From Winogradskyella immobilis (GTDB lineage Bacteria; Bacteroidota; Bacteroidia; Flavobacteriales; Flavobacteriaceae), in NCBI RefSeq assembly GCF_021887715.1, contig NZ_JAIQXX010000018.1, forward strand, positions 1 to 52,121: a stretch of DNA of 52,121 bases. The letters are read 5' to 3'. Under the pieces are notes generated by a model. That model did not search any database, was not told the origin of the DNA, and saw only the letters and a program-made list of their open reading frames with translations. Shown in pieces: positions 33,666 to 43,931 of this stretch (position 1 is its first letter; each line of letters opens with the position of its first letter). The translations under genes were made by a program, and so were the position numbers.

Positions 33666-36600
33666 ATGAAAAAGATATATATAGCGCTATTTTTTATAAC
33701 AAATTGTTACCTATTAAGTGCACAGAATGAAGCTTCATTTTGGTATTTTGGCCAACGTGCTGGTGTTCAGTTTAATGCAGTAGACGGCAGAGTTACTGCC
33801 ATTACCGATGGCCAACTAAATACATTAGAGGGTTGTACCACAATTTCGGATACTAATGGTAATTTATTATTCTATTCAGATGGCATCACAGTATGGAATC
33901 GAAATCATCAAGTGATGCTAAATGGAACTGGATTAAAAGGAGATCCTTCAAGTACATCTTCTGGATTAATCGTTCCTAGGCCTCAAGATCCAGATTTTTA
34001 CTATATATTCACCGTAGATGAACCGCACCATTTCAATTCTGCATCATTTCCTAATGAAACGGATGGAGATGGCATTAACGATGGTCTTACATATTCAAGA
34101 ATAAATATTAATGACAATGGTGGTTTGGGAGCTGTAGAACCAACAGAAAAAAATGTTCCGCTCATAACATACGATACAACCAATCCACTTCATGTAGATT
34201 ATAGATGCTCTGAAAAAATTACTGCAGTTAGAGCTGATGATTGCTCTTCGTTTTGGGTAATTACACATTTTGCAGATAGTTTTTATGCATTTAAAATTGA
34301 TGAAAATGGAGTAAGTACAACCCCTGTAATATCCACAGTTGGACCCAATGTTCCACCTCAAGGTTATCGAAGAAATGCACTTGGTTATTTAAAAGCATCA
34401 CCTGATGGTTCTAAATTAGCTGTGGCGCATTTTGGATTATCTACTGTTACTGCACAAGATGCTGGTGGTGGTGTTTATTTATTTGATTTTGACAATGATA
34501 CTGGTACAGTTTCCAATAGTGAAGAATTATACAGTCCTCAAAATAATGACAGCCCATATGGAGTTGAATTCTCTTCCGAAAACAGGAAAGTATATGCTAC
34601 TATTGGTTTAGGTATTGGAGGAAATGGTGCCAGTCAAATATTACAATGGGATTTAGAGCAAATAGATATCCCTAATTCTTTAGAAGTTATTAGTACCTCT
34701 AATACTTTAAGTGCTGGCGCATTACAATTAGGAATAGATAGACGGATTTATAGAGCACAAGTAAACTTTCAAAATTTTAATAGTACAGGACGCTATCTTG
34801 GTGTTATTAATAATCCTGAAGCTGATGGAACTGCTGTCGGTTATGATGAACAAGGACTTTTAATAGATCCTAGTGGAACTGGACAAAATTTAAGCCGTAT
34901 TGGTTTACCTCCTTTTATTCAATCGTTATTTAATACGCAAATCGACATTATACAAAATGAAGTCAGTACTACAGAATTGAATCTTTGTGCAGGAGAATCT
35001 TTTACACTTACCGCTGAGAATATTGTTGGTGCAGATTATGCATGGTCTAAAGATGGTAATCCATTACCAGAAACATCTTTTGAATTGGTTGTTGACACAC
35101 CTGGTTTTTATGAGGTTTTTATAGAACCTAATACAGGAGAATGTCCTATAGAAGGTAATGCAGTAGTCGGAGTTTTTGATATCCCTGTCGCAAATACAGT
35201 TACCAATATTAATATCTGTGACGATAACAATGATGATATTTCTACATTTGACTTTGTTTCTGAAACTAACCAAGTGTTAGCTAGCCAAGATTCAAATCAA
35301 TTTTCTGTTAAGTATTATGAAACTTTATTAGATGCCAATGATGGTATTAATGAAATTACCTTTCCTTATGATAACAGAAATAATCCTCAACAAATCTTTG
35401 TAAGAGTAGATAATAATGATAATATCAATTGCTTTGATATTACTGATTTTACTATTACTGTTTTTAACACTCCTACTATAAATAATGTTGTTCCACAAGC
35501 GGTTTGCGATACTGAAGGTGACGTTTTAGATGGTATTGTTACTACAGATTTATCACAATTTAATGAAACACTTCTTGGGCCTCTACAAAATTTAACGACT
35601 ACTATTAGTTATCATATCAATCAACAAGATGCAGATAGTGGTAATAATCCACTACCTATTAATTTTAGTAATACAACAGCTTTCTCTCAAGATATATTTG
35701 TACGCCTTGAAAATGACGCCAATTCTACATGTTTTAGTACAGCTTCTTTTACACTAACTGTAAACCCGTTACCAGAAGTAAATAATACTTCCATTTTTCA
35801 ATGTGATGAAGATGGTGTACCAGATGGCATAACAGCTTTTAATATAAATGAAGTTTTTGATGATATTATTGGTGGAAGTTCAGACAGAACTGTAGATTAT
35901 TATTTATCTGCAACAGATGCTATATCTGAGACAAACCCTATAAACGCTAATAACTATATTAATATAAGTAATCCCCAAATTATACACACTAGAGTTACGA
36001 ATACAATTACTGGCTGCGTTAATTTTGGAGAAGTTTCTCTAGAAGTTAGTGCAACAGCATCCAATGACGCAACAATTACAGTTTGTGATGATGATGGTAC
36101 TGAAGATGGATTTTTCGAATTCAATTTATCAGATGCTGATGCCGAAGTTACTGCTGGTTTACAAGCAGGATTGGATGTCGTATATTATCAAAATTTTAAT
36201 GATGCGCTTTTAGAAAATAATCCATTATCTAATGCCTATATCAACACAACTCCTTTTAACGAAACTATTTTTGTTAGAGTTGAAAATGCAAATGCGTGTT
36301 TTGGTATCAACCAAGTAGAATTAGTTGTTAATGAATTACCAAATATTGAAACAGAGTTTGAGACTTTATACTGTTTAAATACGTTTCCTGAGACTATTAC
36401 ATTAACTGGAGGAGTTATTAATGATAATCCTAATGATTTCTTCTATGAATGGTCTACAGGAGAAACTACTTCTGAAATACAAATTAATGTTCCTGGCATA
36501 TATACAGTAAGAGTTATTAATACTCTAGGCTGTTTTAAAGAACGTACCATAAATGTATTAGCATCTAATGTGGCTACAATTACAAATATTGAAGTTAGAG

Positions 36601-37049
36601 ATGCTTCACAGAACAACACTATTGTTATTTCTGTAACTGGAGAAGGAGATTACGAATATGCCTTAGATTTTATAAATGGAATTTATCAAGATAGTAATCG
36701 ATTTGAAAATGTAAGTCCCGGATTGCATACTGTGTTTGTACGTGATAAAAACAATTGTGGTATTACTGAAGAAATTGTTTCGGTAATAGGATTTCCTAAA
36801 TTCTTTACCCCAAATGGAGATGGTAATAATGATTTTTGGCAAGTACAAGGTGTATCCTCTCAATTCCAACCAAATTCCATTATATATATTTTTGATCGTT
36901 ATGGGAAATTACTCAAAGAACTTAGTCCTAGAGATTCTGGTTGGGATGGTATTTATAATGGTAATCTTATGCCTACAAATGATTATTGGTTCTCTGTGAC
37001 TTTAGAAGATGGCAGGCAATTTTCAAGTCATTTTACGCTAAAACGTTAA
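33666..37049 (+). CDS. T9SS type B secreted protein with N-terminal propeller-like domain
   Basis: A 1127-residue secreted protein. A signal peptide (residues 1-19, ending LLSAQ) is followed by about 400 residues of propeller-like repeats (FYYIFTVDE, GNLLFYSDGITVWN, YLKASPDGSKLAVAH), an Ig-like piece (about 430-510), four repeats of about 90 residues (about 515-892) each opening C-D-x-D/N-x-D-G and closing with a Cys near N-x-x-C, another Ig-like unit, and a C-terminal gliding-motility type B sorting domain (FFTPNGDGNNDFW, IFDRYGKLLKEL, GWDGIYNGNLMP). It should be exported by the type IX system to the cell surface or medium. Confidence 0.9.
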   Translation: MKKIYIALFFITNCYLLSAQNEASFWYFGQRAGVQFNAVDGRVTAITDGQLNTLEGCTTISDTNGNLLFYSDGITVWNRNHQVMLNGTGLKGDPSSTSSGLIVPRPQDPDFYYIFTVDEPHHFNSASFPNETDGDGINDGLTYSRININDNGGLGAVEPTEKNVPLITYDTTNPLHVDYRCSEKITAVRADDCSSFWVITHFADSFYAFKIDENGVSTTPVISTVGPNVPPQGYRRNALGYLKASPDGSKLAVAHFGLSTVTAQDAGGGVYLFDFDNDTGTVSNSEELYSPQNNDSPYGVEFSSENRKVYATIGLGIGGNGASQILQWDLEQIDIPNSLEVISTSNTLSAGALQLGIDRRIYRAQVNFQNFNSTGRYLGVINNPEADGTAVGYDEQGLLIDPSGTGQNLSRIGLPPFIQSLFNTQIDIIQNEVSTTELNLCAGESFTLTAENIVGADYAWSKDGNPLPETSFELVVDTPGFYEVFIEPNTGECPIEGNAVVGVFDIPVANTVTNINICDDNNDDISTFDFVSETNQVLASQDSNQFSVKYYETLLDANDGINEITFPYDNRNNPQQIFVRVDNNDNINCFDITDFTITVFNTPTINNVVPQAVCDTEGDVLDGIVTTDLSQFNETLLGPLQNLTTTISYHINQQDADSGNNPLPINFSNTTAFSQDIFVRLENDANSTCFSTASFTLTVNPLPEVNNTSIFQCDEDGVPDGITAFNINEVFDDIIGGSSDRTVDYYLSATDAISETNPINANNYINISNPQIIHTRVTNTITGCVNFGEVSLEVSATASNDATITVCDDDGTEDGFFEFNLSDADAEVTAGLQAGLDVVYYQNFNDALLENNPLSNAYINTTPFNETIFVRVENANACFGINQVELVVNELPNIETEFETLYCLNTFPETITLTGGVINDNPNDFFYEWSTGETTSEIQINVPGIYTVRVINTLGCFKERTINVLASNVATITNIEVRDASQNNTIVISVTGEGDYEYALDFINGIYQDSNRFENVSPGLHTVFVRDKNNCGITEEIVSVIGFPKFFTPNGDGNNDFWQVQGVSSQFQPNSIIYIFDRYGKLLKELSPRDSGWDGIYNGNLMPTNDYWFSVTLEDGRQFSSHFTLKR

Positions 37050-37087
37050 GTATAAAAACTGTAACTTAGTTTTATAAAAAATCAACA

Positions 37088-38869
37088 TTGAAATTACGAT
37101 CAATTTTATTTTTCTTATTACTAATAAGTGCTTTAAAACTCTCAGCACAAGATGTATCTTTATTCCAGCAGTTTAACGGTCGGTTTGATTATTTAGCCAT
37201 TGGAAATACTTTAAATCTTAATGAAAATGGCCCGTTTTCTCAATGCGAAATCACAACGAGTTCTTCTGCTACTTTACAATTACAAGACTCACAAACCGTG
37301 ATTGCAGCATATTTGTATTGGGCCGGATCAGGCACTGGAGATTTTGATATCACTATTAATGAAATCCCCATAACTGCCGAACGTACTTTTAGTGATGCTT
37401 TAGATGCTGACCGAGTTTTTTTCGCAGCTTATGCAGATGTAACCTCTATTATTCAAAATCAAGGTAATGCAGAATACACCATTTCAGATTTCGATATTTC
37501 TGCAATCATAGATCCGTTTTGCCCTTCGGGCACCAATTTTGGAGGTTGGGCAATTACCGTAATTTTTGAAGATGAGACATTACCATTAAACCAACTTAAT
37601 GTCTATGATGGGTTGCAAAGTGTGCCAGATTCTTTAACCATAACATTAGATAATCTTAATGTTTTAGACAATGAAGATGCAAAAATAGGTTTTATAGCTT
37701 GGGAAGGTGATGATGCCTTAGCAGTAAATGAACAACTATCTATTAATGGAAATATTATTAGCAACTTTCCCCTAAATCCTGCTAATAATGCTTTTAATGG
37801 TACCAATAGCTTTACAGGTGCTACGGATTTATATAATATGGACATCGATGTTTATAACATTCAAAACAACATCAATATTGGAGATACTTCAGCAACTATA
37901 AGCTTAACTTCTGGTCAGGATTTTGTAATGATTAACAATATAATAACTGTATTAAATAGTCAATTACCGGATGCTACTATTGTAATTAATGATGTTGTAT
38001 TAGAATGTGACAGTAGACAAATTAGTATCGATTACATGGTTAATAATACCAACAGTACAGATATACTACCCCAAAACACTCCTATAGCTTTCTATGCAGG
38101 TGGTACTCTAGTTGGACAATCACAGACACTTCAAGATATTCCTATTGGAGGTAGTGAAACTAATACTATTGTAATAGATATTCCTGAATCTATTAATGAA
38201 GTTTTTAATCTTGAGATCATCGTTGATGATGATGGAACTTCTACTGGGATAATCACAGAAACTGATGAAACTAATAATAGCGCTAATACTTCTATCGAAT
38301 TAATCATCGTTCCAGATATTATAATTTTACCAGGCCTTATAACCTGTAATTTAGGGTTTGAAATTGGTGAATTTAATTTAATTTCTGCTATTGAAACTGA
38401 AATAGATGTTACAACTAACTCCTTTGAATTTTATACAAGTCTTGAAGATCTAAGAAATACCATAAATCCTATTTCTTCTCCTGAAATTTTTAACAATACT
38501 ACAAATCCAGAAATCATATATGTAAGGGTAGAAACCTCACTTTGTTTTGAAATTTATCAGTTTAATCTAATTGTAGAAAATTGCCCTCCCGAAATTCCTG
38601 AAGGTTTTTCACCTAATGATGATAATAGAAATGACACCTTTAATATTAGAGGTTTGTATGACATTTTCATAAATCACGAGCTCCAAATTTATAATCGACT
38701 AGGCACATTAATTTTTGAAGGCAATAATGACACTCCATGGTCTGGTTTCACCAATAGAGGATTAAATAACAGAGGTAATTTAGTCCCTGTTGGTACGTAT
38801 TATTATATTTTAAACCTAAATGATTCTAATTTTAAACCTATAAATGGCTGGGTTTATGTTAATTATTAA
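37088..38869 (+). CDS. T9SS type B secreted protein with CARDB-like domain
   Basis: A 593-residue secreted protein. A signal peptide ends at LSAQ near residue 21. The first 285 residues form an adhesin-like beta domain (LYWAGSGTGDFDITINE, GGWAITVIFED). A CARDB-like Ig domain (about 300-405, DETNNSANTSI at its end) comes next, then one copy of the Cys-paired repeat found in its neighbours (LITCN...SLCFEI) and a type B sorting domain (EGFSPNDDNRNDTFNI, LQIYNRLGTLIFEG, GTYYYILNL). The start codon is TTG at 37088, 38 nt after the previous stop. Confidence 0.88.
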   Translation: MKLRSILFFLLLISALKLSAQDVSLFQQFNGRFDYLAIGNTLNLNENGPFSQCEITTSSSATLQLQDSQTVIAAYLYWAGSGTGDFDITINEIPITAERTFSDALDADRVFFAAYADVTSIIQNQGNAEYTISDFDISAIIDPFCPSGTNFGGWAITVIFEDETLPLNQLNVYDGLQSVPDSLTITLDNLNVLDNEDAKIGFIAWEGDDALAVNEQLSINGNIISNFPLNPANNAFNGTNSFTGATDLYNMDIDVYNIQNNINIGDTSATISLTSGQDFVMINNIITVLNSQLPDATIVINDVVLECDSRQISIDYMVNNTNSTDILPQNTPIAFYAGGTLVGQSQTLQDIPIGGSETNTIVIDIPESINEVFNLEIIVDDDGTSTGIITETDETNNSANTSIELIIVPDIIILPGLITCNLGFEIGEFNLISAIETEIDVTTNSFEFYTSLEDLRNTINPISSPEIFNNTTNPEIIYVRVETSLCFEIYQFNLIVENCPPEIPEGFSPNDDNRNDTFNIRGLYDIFINHELQIYNRLGTLIFEGNNDTPWSGFTNRGLNNRGNLVPVGTYYYILNLNDSNFKPINGWVYVNY

Positions 38870-38930
38870 TTTTTTCAACCTCTATTTACGAACATTATCT
38901 ATTAATAAGAAATACATTTAATCGACATTT

Positions 38931-38962
38931 TTTGCTCTTTATCTAATTTTTAACTACATTTG
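38931..38962 (+). promoter_or_regulatory. Promoter of the 1616-residue T9SS gene
   Basis: TTG at 38931-38933, a 21-nt spacer and TACATTTG at 38955-38962 (exact). The leader would be about 70 nt, longer than most in this window. Confidence 0.55.
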
Positions 38963-39035
38963 ACGGTAATCCAATGATTTATAGTCATCTTAATAGCATC
39001 TTTAAGGGATTATACTTGTACTTAACCGCAACAAA

Positions 39036-42000
39036 ATGAAATGGTCTAACCATATTCTAAGTATATGCCTTTGTGTAATAAGCAGCCTCACTTTTGCACA
39101 AAGAATTTCAGTAGATAACACCTTATCCGCCCAGCAGCTTATTGAAGATACTTTTTCTCAAGGTTGTGTTGAAATTTCAAATATTACATCTCCTATTAAT
39201 GGTAGCTTAAGTAATTTAGGCAGCTTCGGTTATTTTCAAAGTGCTAGTTCTAATTTTCCTTTTCAAAATGGATTGGTGCTTACATCTGGTAACGCTAATT
39301 CTGCAGGAAATACAACAAATAACGATGTCTTAAATGATGGAACTATAGCTTGGGGTGGTGATACGGATTTAGAAAATATATTAGGTATTTCATCAGGAGA
39401 TTTAGAAGAAACCATGAATGCTACGGTTATAGAATTCGATTTTATTTCAATTTCTAATACCGTACAATTCAATTATATTTTTGCTTCAGAAAATTACTTT
39501 GCTAATTTTCCTTGTATCGATGATTTTGTTGATGGATTTGCCTTTCTAATCAGAGAAGTCGGCACTACCGCTTATAACAATATAGCAGTAATACCAGGCA
39601 CAAATATGCCAATTAGATCCAATAATGTACACGGTCAAATCGATGGGTTCTGTAATGCAGAAAATGAACAATTCTTTGATGGTAATAATCTAGGAGATAC
39701 TAACTACAATGGTAGAACTGTACCATTAACCGCTACTGCAGCAATTATTCCGAATGTGCAATACCATATTAAACTAGTAATCGCTGATACTAGAGATGTC
39801 AATTTTGACTCTGCAGTATTCATTGAAGGAAATAGCTTTAATGCTGCGGTAGAATTAGGGGATGATATTACAACCTGTGCTAGTGATGTTTTACTTAATG
39901 CGAATATAAACAATGCACAGGCAAGTTATAGTTGGTTTAGAGACAATACACTATTAAACGGTGAGGTTCAATCATCATTAAATGCAACGGTATCTGGTAC
40001 TTATCGTGTAGAAATAGATATTCCTCTAGCTGACTCAACCTGTACAATTACCGATGAAATAGTTATTAATTTAAGCAATACACAATCCTCAAGTACAATA
40101 ACAGATATCGAAGTCTGTGATGACCAAAGTAATGATGGTGTTGATGTATTCAATATTAATTCAAAAGACAGTGAAGCAATAAACTCAGTAGCTTCAGGTG
40201 GTAATTATGTAGTATCTTATCATATTTCCGAAACAGATGCACAAAATAATAACAACCCTATTTCAGGGAACTATACCAATACAAGTAATCCGCAAACCAT
40301 TTTTGTAAGAATTGAAGATGTGGATAATGGTTGTTTGGCCTTTAATGATTTTCAACTTATGGTAAATCCTAGGCCTACAATTACTCAACCTGCTACACTT
40401 CTAGTCTGTGATGACCAAGTCGCTGATGGCTTTACTGAAATTGATTTAAATCAGGTTAATGATGAAATTACTAATGGACAATCTAATCTGCAAGTTACCT
40501 ATCACTTTACACAATCTGATGCTGATATGGGGATTAACATTATCCCTATGCCTTATGTAAATACAAGCCCAAATGATATGGTCTTTGTAAGTGTAATAAA
40601 TCCTCAAACGGGTTGTAGAAGTACAACTACTTTAGATATTAGTCTATTAGAGAACCCAGTTATTGCTAATCAACAAAATTATTATATTGATGCTTGTGAT
40701 CAAGATAGAGATGGCTTTGCTAATTTTGATATTACTAGCGTAGAAGCTGATATTTTAAATGGATTAACTGGCGTGTCGATAACCTATCACGAAAACGAAC
40801 AAGATGCACTTAGTGGATCTAATCCAATTGCTGACCCTACTAATTATGCAAACACCACAATTGAAGAACAAATTGTATTTATCCGAGTTATTGATCCTAA
40901 TACAGGTTGTGTGTCAATTGCACCAATAGAAATTCATTCTAATCTACTACTTACAGGAACCAATATCTTAGATTTTTCACTTTGTGATATTGATAATGAT
41001 GGAGTTGAAGCCTTTAGTTTTTTAAGTATTCAAGATATTATTGTTTTTGACATTCCTGATCTAGATGTTACATTTTATGAATCAGAGAGTGATCGAGATA
41101 ATGGTGTAAACCCTATTGACGAATCTGCAGACTACTTTCCAACTAGCAATCCACAAACAATATATATATCAATAAGTAGTCCTACATGTACCGAAATATC
41201 AGAATTCGATTTAATATTAAATGAAATACAAACCTTTCCACCTATTGGTCCACAAGTGGTTTGCGATGAAGATCAAGATGGATTTACAACTATAGATTTA
41301 ACACAATTTGATCAGCAGTTGTTTGAAAATCAATCTGGTTTTGATGTTGCATACTTTGGATCTCAAGCAGATGCAGAGAATAACTTAAATCAACTCCCAG
41401 CATTTTATAATAACATCTCTAATCCATTTACTGTTTATGCAAGGGTGCGTTCTAGCACATCCTTTTGTGCTGATGTTACAAGTTTTGAAGTCGAAGTGGT
41501 AGATGCTCCTATAGTCAATGTTCCATCTCCTATTATACAATGTGATGATGATCAGGATGGCTTTTTCATTATTAATTTAGAAGATAGAAATAATGAAATG
41601 ATCGGAAATACTCCAGACAGAAGCATTACCTTTTTTAATACTCAAGATGATGCAGATGCTAATACTAATTCAATTTCTAATCCACAAACTTATAATGCGC
41701 AAACTGAAGATGTTTTTGCCAGAATAGAAAATACAATAACAGGATGCTTTGTTACGCAGTCATTATCAATAATTCTAAATACGCTTCCTGAGCTTACTAC
41801 AATCACAGATTTTAGAATTTGTGAAAATGATACGGATAATGTTGGTGATTTTATACTAAGTACTAAAGATGCTGAAATTTTAAATGGTGAAACAGATAAA
41901 CAAGTCTTTTATTTTCTTAATGAAAATGATGCAAATAATGGCAATAATCCTATAGATAAGTTTTCAAGTTTTCAAAACACATCTAATCCACAAGAGATAT

Positions 42001-43886
42001 TTGTACGTGTCGAGAATGATACTGACCCTGATTGTTTTGGCGTATCTTCATTTTTATTAGAAGTAGGAACTAATCCACCTTTTAATGAACCTACGGATCT
42101 TTTTATCTGTGATGACATGTCTAATGATACTTTTGAAACTATCGATTTAGATACTATAGCTACTCAGGTAACTGATGGTATTACTGAAAGCTTGGAGGTA
42201 ACATTTTATACCACATTAGAAGATGCCGAAGCAAGTACAAATGCAGTATCCTCTGAGTTCACCAATACTTCTAATCCACAAGAAGTATTTGTACAGATTA
42301 GTAATGGTAGTAATTGTACATCGATTACATCTTTTATTATCAATGTAATTCCTGTGCCAATGGTTACTGATCCTGAACCATTTGAACAATGTGATGTTAA
42401 CTTTGATGGTAGAGTAAATTGGGATTTAACAGACTCTGAAGTTAATATTTTAGATGTAAGACAAGAAAATATTTCTGTTTCCTATTTTGAAACACTAGAA
42501 GAGGCAGAATTAGATGCAAATCCAATTGCTGATCCTGAAAATTTTGAGAATTTTTCTAATCCTCAGACCGTATATATAAAAGTAATCAATACAATCTCTA
42601 ATTGTCCTGTAGTCCTTCCTATTGAGCTCATTATTAATTTACCGCCAAGCTTTAATGATTTTTCTAGTTATGAGATCTGTGATAATAGTGGTAACAGTTT
42701 CGACTTAAATATTATAAACGATGTTATTGTTGATAACACACAAGATAGAACTATTAGTTATTTCTCAACACTTCAAGATGCAACGAATCAAACCAATGTT
42801 TTAGATACAAATTACACCTATCAAACTACTAACGACACCATTCATATTAGAATTGAAAATACGGTTACAGGTTGTGTATTTATTTATCCTTTTCAATTAG
42901 TTGTAAATCCATTACCAATCGCTAATACTCCAAATGATATTGTGTTCTGTGATGACAATTTTGACGGCTTTTTAGATATTGATTTAGAAGAACAAACTGC
43001 TGCTATTTTAGGCACACAGAGTAATGCTATTTTTGCGGTCACCTATCATAATAGTCTAGATGATGCCAATGCATCTAATGATGCTTTATCTAGTCCATAT
43101 ACAACTAGTGATAATGAAACCATATATGCTAGAGTGACAAATACACAAACCTCATGCTTTAGTACCACATCATTCAATACTATTATTAACCCATTACCTC
43201 TAACGGATATACCAGATCAAACGATTTGCCCGGAGAATTTCCCATTAGTAGTTAGTGCTGAAACTGGCTTTACTGATGATACTTATTTATGGTCAACAGG
43301 TGAAACAACTCCTGAAATTGAAATTACAGAAATTGGCACTTACGATGTCACCGTAACAACCATTAGTGGATGCTCAGTAACAAGTATATTTAATGTTATA
43401 GAATCTGAACCTGCAAATATAGATGTAGTTGAAGTCGTTGATTTTTCTGACCCAAATAATGTAACAATAACTGTTACTGGTATTGGAGATTACATCTATC
43501 AACTTGATGATTTTGAACCTCAGGAGTCTAATTTCTTTGAAAATGTTGGTTTAGGATTTCATACGCTAACCATAATAGATGTTAATGGTTGTGCTTCAGT
43601 AACCAGAGAAATTTTAGTTATTGACGCGCCAAAATTCTTCACACCAAATAATGATGGAGATTTTGACACTTGGCATATTGTTGGCGTAGAAACTCTACCT
43701 GGTACCATTGTCAATATTTTTGATCGTTACGGGAAATTACTAAAACAACTCTCATTTAACTCTAGAGGTTGGAATGGTATGTACAATGGTAGCCTAATGC
43801 CAGCTACAGATTATTGGTTCTCAGCTGATGTGCGGCGAGGTGACATCGCTTTTACAGTTAAAGGTCATTTTGCATTAAGACGTTAA
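39036..43886 (+). CDS. Giant T9SS type B protein, choice-of-anchor L head and 11 Cys-paired repeats
   Basis: A 1616-residue secreted protein. A signal peptide (1-21, SLTFAQ) is followed by a choice-of-anchor L domain (about 25-270, VQFNYIFASENYFANFPC...DDFVDGFAFLI) and an Ig-like domain to about 355. Eleven tandem repeats of about 90 residues then run from about 358 to 1390. Each opens with C-D/E-x-x-x-D-G-like acidic residues, has a central strand (V-x-Y-x-x-x-x-x-D-A), a S-N-P-Q-x-I-x-V-R-V strand and a second Cys. Another Ig-like unit and a type B sorting domain (FFTPNNDGDFDTW, IFDRYGKLLKQL) end it. Likely a surface adhesin or matrix protein, with acidic loops that could bind calcium. Confidence 0.9.
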   Translation: MKWSNHILSICLCVISSLTFAQRISVDNTLSAQQLIEDTFSQGCVEISNITSPINGSLSNLGSFGYFQSASSNFPFQNGLVLTSGNANSAGNTTNNDVLNDGTIAWGGDTDLENILGISSGDLEETMNATVIEFDFISISNTVQFNYIFASENYFANFPCIDDFVDGFAFLIREVGTTAYNNIAVIPGTNMPIRSNNVHGQIDGFCNAENEQFFDGNNLGDTNYNGRTVPLTATAAIIPNVQYHIKLVIADTRDVNFDSAVFIEGNSFNAAVELGDDITTCASDVLLNANINNAQASYSWFRDNTLLNGEVQSSLNATVSGTYRVEIDIPLADSTCTITDEIVINLSNTQSSSTITDIEVCDDQSNDGVDVFNINSKDSEAINSVASGGNYVVSYHISETDAQNNNNPISGNYTNTSNPQTIFVRIEDVDNGCLAFNDFQLMVNPRPTITQPATLLVCDDQVADGFTEIDLNQVNDEITNGQSNLQVTYHFTQSDADMGINIIPMPYVNTSPNDMVFVSVINPQTGCRSTTTLDISLLENPVIANQQNYYIDACDQDRDGFANFDITSVEADILNGLTGVSITYHENEQDALSGSNPIADPTNYANTTIEEQIVFIRVIDPNTGCVSIAPIEIHSNLLLTGTNILDFSLCDIDNDGVEAFSFLSIQDIIVFDIPDLDVTFYESESDRDNGVNPIDESADYFPTSNPQTIYISISSPTCTEISEFDLILNEIQTFPPIGPQVVCDEDQDGFTTIDLTQFDQQLFENQSGFDVAYFGSQADAENNLNQLPAFYNNISNPFTVYARVRSSTSFCADVTSFEVEVVDAPIVNVPSPIIQCDDDQDGFFIINLEDRNNEMIGNTPDRSITFFNTQDDADANTNSISNPQTYNAQTEDVFARIENTITGCFVTQSLSIILNTLPELTTITDFRICENDTDNVGDFILSTKDAEILNGETDKQVFYFLNENDANNGNNPIDKFSSFQNTSNPQEIFVRVENDTDPDCFGVSSFLLEVGTNPPFNEPTDLFICDDMSNDTFETIDLDTIATQVTDGITESLEVTFYTTLEDAEASTNAVSSEFTNTSNPQEVFVQISNGSNCTSITSFIINVIPVPMVTDPEPFEQCDVNFDGRVNWDLTDSEVNILDVRQENISVSYFETLEEAELDANPIADPENFENFSNPQTVYIKVINTISNCPVVLPIELIINLPPSFNDFSSYEICDNSGNSFDLNIINDVIVDNTQDRTISYFSTLQDATNQTNVLDTNYTYQTTNDTIHIRIENTVTGCVFIYPFQLVVNPLPIANTPNDIVFCDDNFDGFLDIDLEEQTAAILGTQSNAIFAVTYHNSLDDANASNDALSSPYTTSDNETIYARVTNTQTSCFSTTSFNTIINPLPLTDIPDQTICPENFPLVVSAETGFTDDTYLWSTGETTPEIEITEIGTYDVTVTTISGCSVTSIFNVIESEPANIDVVEVVDFSDPNNVTITVTGIGDYIYQLDDFEPQESNFFENVGLGFHTLTIIDVNGCASVTREILVIDAPKFFTPNNDGDFDTWHIVGVETLPGTIVNIFDRYGKLLKQLSFNSRGWNGMYNGSLMPATDYWFSADVRRGDIAFTVKGHFALRR

Positions 43887-43919
43887 TTTTTAAAGCTTTT
43901 ATTACGTTTTTCTTTGTCG

Positions 43920-43927
43920 TAAATTTG
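43920..43927 (+). promoter_or_regulatory. -7 promoter box of uvrB
   Basis: TAAATTTG, exact consensus, 4 nt (CTAA) before the ATG at 43932. A leaderless mRNA is predicted. Confidence 0.5.
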
Positions 43928-43931
43928 CTAA

